Shown here one piece after another: positions 39,550-52,182 of a DNA stretch of 64,000 nucleotides. Made by a program: the position numbers and the translations under genes. Every line of letters begins with the position of its first letter. The first letter of the stretch is position 1. The DNA is from Petrolisthes cinctipes. Taxonomy: Eukaryota > Arthropoda > Malacostraca > Decapoda > Porcellanidae. The stretch is taken from positions 563,501 through 627,500 of the forward strand of contig JAWQEG010000369.1 in assembly GCA_033782935.1 (NCBI GenBank), written 5' to 3'. The notes below the pieces were generated by a model. That model had not been told where the DNA came from and did not search any database. It was given only the letters and a program-made list of their open reading frames with translations.

Positions 39550-42409
39550 TAAAATATCGATTTTTAGCATGTTTTGAGCCTATATTTTGAAAACATTCTA
39601 GGAATGACTAGACATGTACAGATCGCTTCTGGGACCCAAAATTATCGGATTTTTCGGGTGTTTTGAGGTTGAATTTGAGATATAAACGAGAGCAGATGAT
39701 GCATACAAATGTAGTCTTTGGTCTCCTAAAATATCGATTTTCAGCATGTTTTGGGCCTGCATCTGAGTAGGCATGTACAGATCGCTTCTGGGACCCAAAA
39801 ATATCGAATTCTCGGGTGTTTGGAGCCTGAATTTGAGACATAAACGGGTACAGAAGATGCATGCACATATCGACTTTTGTGCACCTAAAAGATAGATTTT
39901 CAGTATGTTTTGGGCCTGTATTTTGAAAATACTTTAACACGGAGTATGCATGTACAGTTCGCTTCTGGGACCCCAAAATATCGAATTTACGTGTGTTTTG
40001 GGCCTGAATTTGAGATATCGACTTTATGCACCTAAAATATCGATTTTTAGCATGTTTTAGGCCTATATTTTGAAAATATTCTAGCACTCAATAGGCATGT
40101 ACAGATCACTTCTGGGACCCCAAAATATCGAATTTTCGGGTGTTTTGAGCCTGAATTTGTGATATAAACGGGTACAGATGATTCATGCACATATCGACTT
40201 TGGACACTTAAAATATCGATTTTTAGCATGTTTTGAGCCTATATTTTGAAAAAGTTCTAGCACTGACTAGGCATTTACAGATCGCTTCTGGGACCCAAAA
40301 ATATCGAATTTTTGGGTGTTTTGAAGTTGAATTTGGGATATAAACGGGTGCAGAAGATACATACACATATTGACTTTGGTCACCTAAAATATCGATTTTC
40401 AGCTTGCTTTTGGCCTGTATTTTGAAAATACTCTAACACGGAGTAGGCAAGTACAGATCGCTTCTGGGACCTCAAAATATCGAATTTTCGGGTGTTTTGA
40501 GCCTGAATTTGAGATATAAACGGGTACAGAAGATGCATCCACATATCGACTTTTGGGCACCTAAGAGATCGATTTTCAGTATGTTTTGGGCCTGTATTTT
40601 GAAAATACTCTAACACGGAGTAGGCATGTACAGTTCAGTTCTGGGACCCCAAAATATCGGATTTTCGGGTGTTTTGGGCTTGAATTTGAGATATCGACTT
40701 TGGGCACCTAAAATATCGATTTTTACCATGTTTTGGGCCTATATTTTGAAAATATTCTAGCACTAATTAGTCATGTACAGATCGCTTCTGGGACCCCAAA
40801 ATATCGAATTTTCGGGTGTTTTGAGCCTGAATTTGAGATATAAACGGGTACAGATCATGCATGCACATATCGACTTTTGGGCACCTAAAAAATCGATTTT
40901 AAGCATGTTTTGGGTCTGTATCTTGAAAACATTCTAACTAGGAGTAGGAATGTACAGATCGTTTCTAGGACCCAAAAATACCGAATTTTCGGGTGTTATG
41001 AGCCTGAATTTGAGATATAAACGGGTACAGATGATGCATGCACATATCGACTTTAGACACTTAAAATATCGATTTTTAGCATGTTTTGAGCCTATATTTT
41101 GAAAACATTCTAGCAATGACTAGACATGTACAGATCGCTTCTGGGACCCAAAATTATCGAATTTTTCGGGTGTTTTGAGGTTGAATTTGAGATATAAACG
41201 AGAGCAGAAGATGCATACACATGTTGACTTTGGTAACCTAAAATATCGATTTTCAGCATGTTTTGGTCCTGCATCTGATTAGGCATGTACAGATCGCTTC
41301 TGGGACCCCAAAATATCGAATTTTCGGGTGTTTGGAGCGTGAATTTGAGACATAAACGGGTACAGAAGATGCATGCACATATCGACTTTTGGGCATCTAA
41401 AAGATCGATTTTCAGCTTGCTTTTGGCCTGTATTTTGAAAATACTCTAACACGGAGTAGGCAAGTACAGATCGCTTCTGGGACCCCAAAATATCGAATTT
41501 TCGGGTGTTTTGAGCCTGAATTTGAGATATAAACGTGTACAGAAGATGCATCCACATATCGACTTTTGGGCACCTAAAAGATCGATTTTCAGTATGTTGT
41601 GGGCCTGTAATTTGAAAATTCTCTAACACGGAGTAGGCATGTACAGTTCAGTTCTGGGACCCCAAAATATCGGATTTTCGGGTGTTTTGGGCTTGAATTT
41701 GAGATATCGACTTTGGGCACCTAAAATATCGATTTTTAGCATGTTTTGGGCCTATATTTTGAAAATATTCTATCACTAAGTAGTCATGTACAGAACACTT
41801 CTGGGACCCCAAAATATCGAATTTTCGGGTTTTTTGAGCCTGAATTTGAGATATAAACGGGCACAGATGATGCATGCACATATCGACTTTTGGGCACCTA
41901 AAAAATCGATTTTAAGCATGTTTTGGGTCTGTATCTTGAAAACATTCTAACTGGGAGTACACATGTACAGATCGCTTCTAGGACCCAAAAATACCGAATT
42001 TTCGGGTGTTTTGAGCCTGAATTTGAGATATAAACGGGTACAGAGGATGCATGCACATATTGACTTTGGGCACCTAAAATATCGATTTTCAGCATGTTTT
42101 GGGCCTGAATTTTGAAAATACTCTAACTAGGAGTAGGCATGTACAGATCGCTTCTGGGACCCAAAAATATCGAATTTTCGGGTGTTTTGAGGTTTAATTT
42201 GAGATATAAACGAGTGCAGAAGATGCATACACATGTTGACTTTGGGCACCTAAAATATCGATTTTCAGAATGTTTTGGGCCTGCATCTGAGTAGGCATGT
42301 ACAGATCGCTTCTGGGACCCCAAAATATCGAATTTTCGGGTGTTTGGAGCCTGAATTTGAGACATAAACGGGTACAAAAGATGCATGCACATATCGACTT
42401 TTGGGCACC
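39550..42409 (+). repeat. 2859-bp higher-order repeat, copy 2
   Basis: Matches 36692-39549 nearly base for base (offset 2858, then 2859 after about 38.1 kb) until similarity fades in the half B before 42410. Confidence 0.9.
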
Positions 42410-42936
42410 TAAAAGATCGATTTTCAGTATGTTTTGGGCCTGTAATTTAAAAATACTCTAACACGGAGTAGGCATGTACAGTTCGCTTGTGGGACCCCAA
42501 AATATCGAATTTTCTGGTGTTTTGAGCCTGAATTTGAGATATAAACGGGTACAGATGATGCATGCACATATCGACTTTGGACACTTAAAATATCGATTTT
42601 TAGCATGTTTTGAGCCTATATTTGAAAAAATTCTAGCACTGAGTAGGCATGTACAGATCGCTTCTGGGACCCCAAAATATCGAATTTTCGGGTGTTTTGA
42701 GGTTGAATTTGGGATATAAAAGGGTGCAGGAGATGCATACACATATTGACATTGGTCACCTAAAATATCGATTTTCAGCTTGCTTTGGGCCTGTATTTTG
42801 AAAATACTCTAACACGGAGTAGGCAAGTACAGATCGCTTCTGAGACCCCAAAATATCGAATTTTCGGGTGTTTTGAGCCTGAATTTGAGATATAAACGGG
42901 TACAGATGATGCATGCACATATCGACTTTATACACT
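41062..42936 (+). repeat. 1875-bp unit overlapping the 2.86-kb repeat, copy 1
   Basis: 41062-42640 is repeated at 42937-44515. Markers include GCAATGACTAGAC, CAGCTTGCTTTTGGCC, CAGTTCAGTTCTGGG and AAAAAATCGATTTTAAGC. It reuses about 1.35 kb of the 2.86-kb unit. Confidence 0.87.
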
Positions 42937-44811
42937 TAAAATATCGATTTTTAGCATGTTTTGAGCCTATATTTTGAAAACATTCTAGCAATGACTAGAC
43001 ATGTACAGATCGCTTCTGGGACCCAAAATTATCGAATTTTTCGGGTGTTTTGAGGTTGAATTTGAGATATAAACGAGAGCAGAAGATGAATACACATGTT
43101 GACTTTGGTCACCTAAAATATCGATTTTGAGCATGTTTTAGGCCTGCATCTGAGTAGGCATGTACAGATCGCTTCTGGGACCCCAAAATATCGAATTTTC
43201 GGGTGTTTGGAGCCTGAATTTGAGACATAAACGGGTACAGAAGATGCATGCACATATCGACTTTTGGGCAACTAAAAGATCGATTTTCAGCTTGCTTTTG
43301 GCCTGTATTTTGAAAATACTCTAACACGGAGTAGGCAAGTACAGATCGCTTCTGGGACCCCAAAATATCGAATTTTCGGGTGTTTTGAGCCTGAATTTGA
43401 GATATAAACGGGTACAGAAGATGCATCCACATATCGACTTTTGGGCACCTAAAAGATCGATTTTCAGTATGTTGTGGGCCTGTATTTTGAAAATTCTCTA
43501 ACACGGAGTAGGCATGTACAGTTCAGTTCTGGGACCCCAAAATATCGGATTTTCGGGTGTTTTGGGCTTGAATTTGAGATATCGACTTAGGGCACCTAAA
43601 ATATCGATTTTTAGCATGTTTTGGGCCTATATTTTGAAAATATTCTAGCACTAAGTAGTCATGTACAGATCACTTCTGGGACCCCAAAATATCGAATTTT
43701 CGGGTGTTTTGAGAATGAATTTGAGATATAAACGGGTACAAATGATGCATGCACATATCGACTTTTGGGCACCTAAAAAATCGATTTTAAGCATGTTTTG
43801 GGTCTGTATCTTGAGAACATTCTAACTAGGAGTAGGCATGTACAGATCGCTTCTAGGACCCAAAAATACCGAATTTTCGGGTGTTTTGAGACTGAATTTG
43901 AGATATAAACGGGTACAGAGTATGCATGCACATAATGACTTAGGGCACCTAAAATATCGATTTTCAGCATGTTTTGGGCCTGAATTTTGAAAATACTCTA
44001 ACTAGTAGTAGGCATGTACAGATCGCTTCTGGGACCCCAAAATATCGAATTTTCGGGTGTTTTGAGGTTTAATTTGAGATATAAACGAGTGCAGAAGATG
44101 CATACACATGTTGACTTTGGGCACCTAAAATATCGATTTTCAGAATGTTTTGGGACTGCATCTGAGTAGGCATGTACAGATCGCTTCTGGGACCCCAAAA
44201 TATCGAATTTTCGGGTGTTTGGAGCCTGAATTTGAGACATAAACGGGTAGAGAAGATGCATACACATATCGACTTTTGGGCACCTAAAAGATCGATTTTC
44301 AGTATGTTTTGGGCCTGTATTTTAAAAATACTCTAACACGGAGTAGGCATGTACAGTTCGCTTGTGGGACCCCAAAATATCGAATTTTCGGGTGTTTTGA
44401 GCCTGAATTTGAGATATAAACGGGTACAGATGATGCATGCACATATCGACTTTGGACACTTAAAATATCGATTTTTAGCATGTTTTGAGCCTATATTTAA
44501 AAAAATTCTAACACTGAGTAGGCAAGTACAGATCGCTTCTGAGACCCCAAAATATCGAATTTTCGGGTGATTTAAGCCTGAATTTGAGATATAAACGGGT
44601 ACAGAAGATGCATCCACATATCGACTTTTGGGCACCTAAAAGATCGATTTTTAGTATGTTTTAGGCCTGTATATTGAAAATACTCTAACACGGAGTAGGC
44701 ATGTACAGATCGCTTCTGGGACCCCAAAATATCGAATTTTCAGGTGGTTTGGGCCTGAATTTGAGATATCGACTTTATGCACCTAAAATATCGATTTTTA
44801 GCATGTTTTGG
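42937..44811 (+). repeat. 1875-bp unit, copy 2 (hybrid end)
   Basis: Tracks copy 1 at offset 1875 until about 44512. There the text switches to AACACTGAGTAGGCAAGTAC followed by TCTGAGACCCC, the continuation seen near 42820. This marks a recombination junction inside one monomer. Confidence 0.82.
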
Positions 44812-47800
44812 ACCTATATTTTGAAAATATTCTAGCACTTTGTAGGCATGTACATATCGCTTCTGGGAACCCAAAATACCGAATTTTCGGGTGTTTTTTG
44901 AGCCTGAATTTGAGATATAAACGGGTACAGAAGATGCATGCACATATCGAATTTTGGGCACCTAAAATATCGAGTTTGAGCGTGTTTTGGGTCTGTATCT
45001 TGAAAACATTCTAACTAGGAGTAGGGATGTAGAGATCGCTTCTAGGTCCCAAAAATACCGAATTTTAGGGTGTTTTGAGCCTGAATTTGAGATATAAACG
45101 GGTACAGAAGATGCATGCACATATTGACTTTGGGCACCTAAAATATCGATTTTCAGCATGTTTTGGGACTGTATTTTGAAAATACTCTAACTAGGAGTAG
45201 GCATGTACAGATCGCTTCAGGGACCCAAAAATATCGAATTTTCGGGTGTTTTGAGCCTGAATTTGAGATATAAACGGGTACAGAAGATGCTTGCACATAT
45301 CAACTTTGGACACTTAAAATATCGATTTTTAGCTTGTTTTGAGCCTATATTTTGAAAACATTCTAGCACTGACTAGACATGTACAGATCGCTTCTGGGAC
45401 CCAAATTTATCGAATTTTCGGGTGTTTTGAGGATGAACTTGAGATATAAACGAGTGCAGAAGACGCATACACATATTGACTTTGGGAACCTAAAATATCG
45501 GTTTTAAGCATGTTTTTGGCCTGCATCTGAGTAGGCATGTACAGATCACTTCTGGGACCCCAAAATATCGAATTTTCGGGTGTTTGGAGCCTGAATTTGA
45601 GATATAAACGGGCACAGAAGATGCATCCACATATCGATTTTTGGGCAACTAAAAGATCGATTTTCAGTATGTTTTGGGCCTGTATTTTGAAAATACTCTA
45701 ACACGGAGTAGGCATGTACAGTTCGCAAGTGGGACCTCGAAATATCGAATTTTCGGGTGTTTTGGGCCTGAATTTGAGATATCGACTCTGGGCACCTAAA
45801 ATATCGATTTGTAGCATGTTTTGGGCCTATATTTTGAAAATATTCTAGCACTAAGTAGGCATGTACAGATCACTTCTGGGACCCCAAAATATAGAAATTT
45901 TCGGGTGTTTTGAACCTGAATTTGTGATATAAACGGGTACATATGATGCATGCACATATCGACTTTGGACACCTATAATATCGATTTTTAGCATGTTTTG
46001 AGCCTATATTTTGAAAACATTCAGGCACTGAGTAGGCATGTACAGATCGCTTTTGGGACCCAAAAATATCAAATTTTCGGGTGTTTTGAGGTTGAATTTG
46101 GGATATAAACGGGTGCAGAAGATGCATACAGTTATTGACTTGGTCACCTAAAATATCGATTTTCAGCTTGTTTTGGGCCTGTATTTTGAAAATACTCTAA
46201 CACTAAGTAGGCAAGTACAAATCGCTTCTGGGACCCCAAAATATCGAGTTTTCGGGTGTTTTGAGCCTGAATTTGAGATATAAACGGTTACAGAAGTTGC
46301 ATCCACATATCGACTTTTGGGCACCTAAAAGATCGATTTTCAGTATGTTTTGGGCCTGTATATTGAAAATACTCTAAAACGGAGTAGGCATGTACAGATC
46401 GCTTCTGTGACCCAAAAATATCGATGTTTTGTGTGTTTTGTGCCTGAATTTGAGATATCGACTTTGGGCACATAAAATATCGATTTTTAGCATGTTTTGG
46501 GCCTATATTTTGAAAATATTCTAGCACTGACTAGGTATGTACAGATCGCTTCTGGGACCCCAAAATATCGAATTTTCGGGTGTTTTGAGCCTGAATTTGA
46601 GATATAAACGGGTACAGAAGATGCATGCACATATCGACTTTTGGGCACCTAAAATATCGATTTTGAGCATGTTTTGGGTGTGTATCTTGAAAACATTCTA
46701 ACTAGGAGTAGGGCTGTTCAGATCGCTTCAAGGACCCAAAAATACCGAATTTTCGGGTGTTTTGAGCCTGAATTTGAGATATAAACGGGTACAGAAGATG
46801 CATGCACATATTGACTTTGGGCACCTAAAATATCGATTTTCAGCATGTTTTGGGCCTGTATTTTGATAATACTCTAACTAGGGGTAGGCATGTACAGATC
46901 GCTTCTGGGACCCAAAATTATCGAATTTTCGGGGGTTTTGAGCCTGAATTTGAGATATAAACGGGTACAGAAGATGCATGAACATATCGATTTTGGACAC
47001 TTAAAATATCGATTTTTAGCATGTTTTGAGCCTATATTTTGAAAACATTCTAGCACTAACAAGACACGTACAGATCGGTTCTGGGACCCAAAATTATCGA
47101 ATTTTCGGGTGTTTTGAGGTTGAATTTGAGATATAAACGAGAGCAGAAGATGCATACACATGTTGACTTTGGGCACCTAAAATATCGATTTTCAGCATGT
47201 TTTGGGCCTGCATCTGAGTAGGCATGTACAGATCGCTTCTGGGACCCCAAAATATCGAATTTTCGGGTGTTTGGAGCGTGAATTTGAGATATAAAAGGGT
47301 ACAGAAGATGCATGCACATATCGACTTTTGGGCACCTGAAAGATCGATTTTCAGTATGTTTTGGGCCTATATTTTGAAAATATTCTAACACTAAGTAGGC
47401 ATGTACAGATCACTTCTGGTACCCCAAAATATCAAATTTTCGGGTGTTTTGAGCCTGAATTTGAAATATAAACGGGTACAGAAGATACATGCACATATTG
47501 ACTTTGGGCACCTAAAATATCGATTTTCAGCATGTTTTGGACATGTATTTTGAAAATACTCTAACACGGAGTAGGCATGTACAGATCGCTTCTGGGACCC
47601 AAAATTTCGAATTTTCGGGTGTTTTGAGCCTGAATTTGAGATATAAACGGGTACAGAAGATACATGCACATATTTACTTTGGGCATCTAAAAATCGAATT
47701 TCAGCATGTTTTGGGCCTGTATTTTGAAAATACTCTAACACGGAGTAGGCATGTACAGATAGCTTCTGGGACCCCAATATATCGAATTTTCGGGTGTTTT

Positions 47801-50179
47801 GGGCCTGAATTTGAGATATCGCCTTTACGCACCTAAAATATCGATTTTTAGCATGTTTTGAGCCTATAATTTCAAAATATTCTAGCACTGAGTAGGCATG
47901 TACAGATCGCTTCTTAGACCCCAAAATATCGAATTTTCGGGTGTTTTGAGCTTGAATTTGAGATATAAACGAGTACAGAAGATGCATGCACATATCGACT
48001 TTTGGGCACCTAAAATATCGATTTGGAGCATGTTTTGAGCCTATATTTTGAAAACATTCTAGCACTGAGTAGGCATGTACAGATCGCTTCTGGGACCACT
48101 AAATATCGAATTTTCTGGTGTTTTGGGCCTTAATTTGAGATATCGACTTTTTGGCACCTAAAATATCGATTTTTAGCATGTTTTTAGCCTATATTCTGAA
48201 AATATTCTAGCACTGAGTAGGCATGTACAGATTGCTTCTGGGACCCGAAAATATTGAATTTTCGGGTGTTTTGAGCCTGAATTTGAGATATAAACGGGTA
48301 CAGAAGATAAATGCACATATTGACTTTGGGCATCTAAAATATCGATTTTCAGCATGTTTTGGGCATGTATTTTGAAAATACTCTAGCACTGAGTAGGCAT
48401 GTACAGATCGCTTCTGGGACCCCAAAATATCGAATTTTCGGGTGTTTTGAGCTTGAATTTGAGATATAAACGAGTGCAGAAGATGCATGCACATATCGAC
48501 TTTTGGGCACCTAAAATATCGATTTTGAGCATGTTTTGAGCCTTTATTTTGAAAACATTCTAGCACTGAGTAGGCATGTACAGATCGCTTCTGGGACCCC
48601 TAAATATCGAATTTTCTGGTGTTTTGGGCTTTAATTTCAGATATCGACTTTTTGGCACCTAAAATATTGATTTTTAGAATTTTTTTAACCAATATTCTGA
48701 AAACATTCTAGCACTGAGTAGGCATGTACAGATTGCTTCTGGGACCCAAAATATTGAATTTTCGGGTGTTTAGAGCCTGAATTTGAGATATAAACGAGTA
48801 CAGAAGATGCATGCACATATCGACTTTTGGGCACCTAAAATATCGATTTTGAGCATGTTTTGAGCCTATATTTTGAAAACATTCTAGCACTGAGTAGGCT
48901 AATACGGAGTAGGCATGTATAGATCGCTTCTGGGACCCCAAAATATCGAATTTTCGGGTGTTTAGGGCCAGAATTTGAGATATAAACGGGTACAGAAGAT
49001 GCATGCACATATCGACTTTTCGGCACCTAAAAGATCGATTTTCAGTATGTTTTTGGCCTGTATTTTGAAAATACTCTAACACAGAGTAGGCATGTACAGA
49101 TCCCTTCTGGGACCCGAAAATATTGAATTTTCGGGTGTTTTGAGCCTGAATTTGAGATATAAACGGGTACTGAAGATTCATATACATATTGACTTTGGGC
49201 AACTAAAATATCGATTTTCAGCATATTTTGGGCCTGTATTTTTAAAATACTCCAACACGGAGATTGCTTCTGGCACCCCAAAATATCGAATTTTCTGGTG
49301 TTTTGGGACTGAATTTGAGATATCGACTTTTTTGCACCTAAAAGATCGATTTTTAGCATGTTTTTAGCCTATATTTTGAAAATATTCTAGCACTGAGTAG
49401 GCATGTACAGATTGCTACTGGGACCCCAAAATATTGAATTTTCGGGTGTTTAGGGCCAAAATTTGAGATATAAACGGGTACAGAAGATGCATGCACATAT
49501 CGACTTTTGGGCACCTTAAATATCGATTTTGAGCATGGTTTGACCCAATATTTTAAAAACATTCTAGCACTGAGTAGGCTAACACGGAGTAGGCATGTAC
49601 AGATCGCTTCTGGGACCCCAAAATATCGTTTTTTCGGGTGTTTAGGGCCAGAATTTGAGATATCGACTTTTTGTCACCTAAAATATCGATTTTTAGCATG
49701 TTTTTGGCCTATATTTTGAAAACATTCTAGCACTGAGTAGGCATGTACAGATCGCTTCTGGGACCCAAAAATATCGAATATTCGGGTTTTTAGGGCCAGA
49801 ATTTGAGATATAAACGGGTACAGAAGATGCATGCACATATCGACTTTTTGGCACCTAAAATATCGATTTTTAGCATGTTTTGGGCATGTATTTTAAAAAT
49901 ACTCTAACACGGAGTAGGCATGTACAGATCGCTTCTGGGACCCCAAAATATCGAATTTTCGGGTGTTTTGAGCCTGAATTTGAGATATCGCCTTTACGCA
50001 CCTAAAATATCGATTTTTAGCATGTTTTGAGCCTATATTTTGAAAATATTCTAGCACTGAGTAGGCATGTACAGATCGCTTCTGGGACCCCAAAATATCG
50101 AATTTTCGGGTGTTTTGAGCCTCAATTTGAGATATAAACGAGTACAGAAGATGCATGCACATATCGACTTTTGGGCACC
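44516..50179 (+). repeat. Irregular transition zone
   Basis: Holds the last complete cassette (45315-45973; monomers 176,159,147,177) and the last 159-bp-class unit (47178-47336). From about 48.2 kb new variants take over: CTTTTTGGCACC, TTTTTAGCC, ATATTGAATTTTCGGG, TTTAGGGCC and the 15-bp duplication (48884-48913, 49564-49593). The unit near 49262 lacks 13 bp around GGCATGTACAG. No gene or foreign insert found. Confidence 0.8.
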
Positions 50180-52182
50180 TAAAATATCGATTTTGAGCAT
50201 GTTTTGAGCCTATATTTTGAAAACATTGTAGCACTGAGTAGGCATGTACAGATCGCTAGTGGGACCCCAAAATATCGAACTTTCGGGTGTTTTGGGCCTG
50301 AATTTGAGATATAAACGAGTATAGAAGATGCATACACATATTGACTTTGGGCACCAAAAATATCGATTTTCAGCATGTTTTGAGCCTGAATTTTGAAAAT
50401 ACTCTAACACGGAGTAGGCATGTACAGATCGCTTCTGGGACCCCAAAATATCGAATTTTCGGGTGTTTAGGGCCTTTATTTGAGATATAAACGGGTACTG
50501 AAGATGCATGCACATATCTACTTTTGGGCACCTAAAAGATCGATTTTCAGTATGTTTTTGGCCTGTATTTTGAAAATACTCTAACACGGAGTAGGCATGT
50601 ACAGATCCCTTCTGGGACCCCTAAATATCGAATTTTCGGGTGTTTTGGGCCTGAATTTGAGATATCGCATTTACGCACCTAAAATATCGATTTTTAGCAT
50701 GTTTTGAGCCCATAATTTGAAAATATTCTAGCACTGAGTAGGCATGTACAGATCGCTTCTGGGACCCCAAAATATCGAATTTACGGGTGTTTTGAGCTTG
50801 AATTTGAGATATAAACGAGTACAGAAGATGCATGCACATATCGACTTTTGAGCACCTAAAAGATCGATTTTCAGTATGTTTTTGGCCTGTATTTTGAAAA
50901 TACTCTAACACGGAGTAGGCATGTACAGATCGCTTCTGGGACCCCTAAATATCGAATTTTCGGGTGTTTTGGGACTGACTTTGAGATATCGACTTTTTGG
51001 CACCTAAAAGATCGATTTTTAGCATGTTTTTAGCCTATATTTTGAAAACATTCTAGCACTGAGTAGGCATGTACAGATTGCTTCGGGGACCCCAAAATTT
51101 TGAATTTTCGGGTGTTTTGAGCCTGAATTTGAGATATAAACGGGTATAGAAGATACATGCACATATTGATCTTGGGCATCTAAAATATCGATTTTTAGCA
51201 TGTTTTGGGCATGTATTTTGAAAATACTCTAACACGGAGTAGGCATGTACAGATCGCTTCTGAACCCCAAAATATCGAATTTTCGGGTGTTTTGAGCCTG
51301 AATTTGAGATATAAACGGGTACTGAAGATGCATGCACATATCGACTTTTGGGCACATAAAACATCGATTTTGAGCATGTTTTGGGCCTGTATTTTGAAAA
51401 TACTCTAACATGGAGTAGGCATGTACAGATCGCTTCTGGGACCCCTAAATATCGAATTTTCGGGTGTTTTGGGCCTTAATTTGAGTTATCGACTTTTTGG
51501 CACCTAAAATATCGATTTTTAGCATGTTTTTAGCCTATATTTTGAAAATATTCTAGCACTGAGTAGGCATGTACAGATTGCTTCTGGGACCCCAAAATAT
51601 TGAATTTTCGGGCGTTTAGGGCCAGAATTTGAGATATAAACGGGTACAGAAGATGCATGCACATATCGACTTTTGGGCACCTAAAAGATCGATTTTCAGT
51701 ATGTTTTTGGCCTGTAATTTGAAAATACTCTAACACAGAGTAGGCATGTACAGATCGCTTCTGGGACCCCTAAATATCGAATTTTTGGGTGTTTTTCGAC
51801 TGAATTTGAAATATAGACTTTTTGGCACCTAAAATGTCGATTTTTAGCATGTTTTTAGCCTATATTTTGAAAATATTCTAGCACTGAGTAGGCATGTACA
51901 GATTGCTTCTGGGACCCCAAAATATTGAATTTTCGGGTGTTTGGAACCTGAATTTGAGATATAAACGGGTACAGAAGATACATGCACATATTGACTTTGG
52001 GCATCTAAAATATCGATTTTTAGCATGTTTTGGGCATGTATTTTGAAAATACTCTAACACGGAGTAGGCATGTACAGATCGCTTCTGGGACCCCAAAATA
52101 TCGAATTTTCGGGTGTTTTGAGCCTGAATTTTAGATATAAACGGGTACTGAAGATGAATGCACATATCGAGTTTTGGGCACC
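50180..52182 (+). repeat. Block Y, copy 1 (2003 bp, 12 monomers)
   Basis: Monomer lengths 176,177,147,177,148,176,176,148,177,148,176,177. Private words include GATCGCTAGTGGGACC, GATCCCTTCTGGG, GAGATATCGCATTTACGC and CTTCTGAACCCC. Confidence 0.93.
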
